Assembly (NCBI GenBank): GCA_019247255.1
Contig: JAFAPJ010000234.1
Span: 1-8,065, forward strand
DNA: 8,065 bases
Direction of reading: 5' to 3'
Source of the DNA: Methylobacteriaceae bacterium
Lineage (GTDB): Bacteria > Pseudomonadota > Alphaproteobacteria > Rhizobiales > Beijerinckiaceae
Shown here: in pieces, positions 7,201 to 8,065 of the stretch
Position numbering within the stretch: the first letter of the stretch is position 1
Layout of the letters: each line of letters begins with the position of its first letter
Notes under the pieces: model-generated
What the model saw: only the letters and a program-made list of their open reading frames with translations
The model's database searches: none
Told to the model about the DNA's origin: nothing
Translations under genes and position numbers: made by a program

Positions 7201-7449
7201 ATGCGCGCCATGAGGCTTCTGCCGGCGGTTCTCCTTCTCGTCGCCTTGCCGGGCGCCGCGGACGCCGCGCGCGTGCGGGCGACCCGGACCGACCTCGCGC
7301 CCGCCGCGTCGACGCAATACGCGCCGCCCGACGGCGGCATCCGCTACCGCTACCCGCCCGATACGAGTTCCATCCTGCGCCCGCAGGACCGGACGCCCTA
7401 CGACGTTCCGACCGATCGCCCGGCGCGCAGGAAGCGCGCGGCGCGGTAG
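7201..7449 (+). CDS. Small exported basic protein of unknown function
   Basis: An 82-residue protein with a signal peptide: hydrophobic core LLPAVLLLVALPG and predicted cleavage after ADA (residue 22). The mature part of about 60 residues is rich in Arg, Pro and Tyr (IRYRYPPD at 47-54, RTPYDVPTDRP at 64-74) and ends in a strongly basic ARRKRAAR, suggesting contact with an acidic surface such as nucleic acid, phospholipid or polysaccharide; that is inference. No cysteine and no known domain. Two starts are possible, ATG 7201 and ATG 7210; GGGAAAG at 7193-7199 is only 1 base before the first and about 10 before the second, so the shorter 79-residue form may be the real one. It lies just downstream of the first exported-protein gene and could be co-transcribed with it if the hairpin allows read-through. 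Confidence 0.65.
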   Translation: MRAMRLLPAVLLLVALPGAADAARVRATRTDLAPAASTQYAPPDGGIRYRYPPDTSSILRPQDRTPYDVPTDRPARRKRAAR

Positions 7450-7502
7450 CGGAGCGCACGCCCCTCGGCTAAACCGGCGGCTCGACGCGGAGCGGCGGGT
7501 TC

Positions 7503-8065
7503 ATGCTGGACAGGGTTCTGGGCGACATCGACACCGACCTCGAGAACTCGCTCGCGCGCCTGTTCGACTGGCTGCGGATCGCCTCGATCTCGACCGACCC
7601 CGCTTACGCGGGCGAGTGCCGTCGCGCGGCCGAGTGGGTGCGCGGCGACCTCGAATCGCTCGGCTTCCAGGCGAGCCTGCGCGAGACGGAGGGCAGCCAT
7701 CCGGTCGTTCTCGCCCATGCGCCGAAGCCCGGGACGCCGCACGTCCTCTTCTACGGCCATTACGACGTGCAGCCGGTCGACCCGCTCGAGCTGTGGGAGG
7801 CGCCCCCCTTCGAGCCGCGCACGGACAAGCTCGACGGCGGCCGCGAGGTGATCCGCGCGCGGGGCGCCTGCGACGACAAGGGCCAGGTGATGACCTTCCT
7901 GGAGGCCTGCCGGGCCTGGAAGGCGACCGCGGGCGAGCTCCCGGTCGGCATCACCGTGCTGATCGAGGGCGCCGAGGAGAACGGCTCCAAAGGCCTGCCG
8001 GAATGGTTGGTCCAGAATAAGGAACGGCTTAAGGCCGAGGTCGCGCTCGTCTGCGACACGGGCAT
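7503..8065 (+). CDS. M20-family metallopeptidase, dipeptidase-like (3' end outside window)
   Basis: The first 187 residues of a zinc-dependent peptidase of the M20/ArgE-DapE/carboxypeptidase G2 group, probably cleaving dipeptides or N-acyl amino acids in the cytoplasm. Visible active-site features, in family order, are YGHYDVQP (84-91; metal ligand His86 and catalytic-support Asp88), RGACDDKGQ (120-128; bridging Asp124), GAEENGS (156-162; catalytic Glu158 and metal ligand Glu159) and CDTG (184-187; metal ligand Asp185). The DDKGQ and EENGS wording fits the dipeptidase branch of about 460 residues (as in CNDP2-like and related bacterial enzymes) better than ArgE or DapE. The dimerisation and C-terminal regions lie beyond the right edge. 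The ATG is supported by GGAG at 7489-7492, and the N-terminal helix length fits. No signal peptide. The 53 bases between it and the previous gene show no clear promoter. Confidence 0.9.
   Translation, partial: MLDRVLGDIDTDLENSLARLFDWLRIASISTDPAYAGECRRAAEWVRGDLESLGFQASLRETEGSHPVVLAHAPKPGTPHVLFYGHYDVQPVDPLELWEAPPFEPRTDKLDGGREVIRARGACDDKGQVMTFLEACRAWKATAGELPVGITVLIEGAEENGSKGLPEWLVQNKERLKAEVALVCDTG

Noticed and set aside
7616..8020. Plus-strand open frame of 134 codons inside the peptidase gene
   Set aside because: It is an out-of-frame reading, Arg-rich, inside the M20 peptidase frame that carries all visible active-site motifs.

Overview
The window is a high-GC stretch of ordinary bacterial chromosome with dense coding on both strands. 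Gene content (extended MsrQ, solitary BioY, DUF2939, DUF1275, LACTB2-type metallo-hydrolase, tiny exported proteins) and codon use rich in CTC, TCG and ATC suggest an alphaproteobacterium of the Hyphomicrobiales, perhaps near the Methylobacteriaceae. That placement is inference; there is no rRNA or marker gene to settle it. I see no mobile element, CRISPR array, tRNA or rRNA.

Layout. Positions 1-3724 are plus-strand: the 3' end of an unrecognised gene (1-330); a HAD-superfamily phosphatase (327-1085) whose only plausible start is a CTG overlapping the previous stop; a haem-binding membrane protein of the MsrQ/YedZ family with a C-terminal membrane extension (1135-2046); and an AlkK-like fatty acyl-CoA ligase (2096-3724). 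A minus-strand LACTB2-like metallo-beta-lactamase-fold hydrolase follows (3762-4673). It diverges from bioY, a biotin transporter (4761-5402), across an 87-base gap holding a good sigma70-type promoter that overlaps a BioR-like site. bioY meets a minus-strand DUF2939 gene (5403-5990) tail to tail with no gap, so the two stop codons form TGATCA inside a hairpin. The DUF2939 gene diverges from a DUF1275 membrane protein gene (6128-6778). Two small genes for exported proteins follow (6877-7143 and 7201-7449), separated by a very strong hairpin. An M20-family metallopeptidase gene (7503 onward) runs off the right edge.

The genes do not form one obvious pathway. The first two are probably co-transcribed and translationally coupled; msrQ and the ligase may read through or have their own promoters (a candidate lies before the ligase). 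Biotin import and fatty-acid activation sit close together, but nothing shows they are linked. I found no convincing new multi-gene system. The most useful leads are small-scale: the CTG start, the bioY control region, the palindrome before the ligase, the hairpin across two abutting stops, and the hairpin between the two exported-protein genes.
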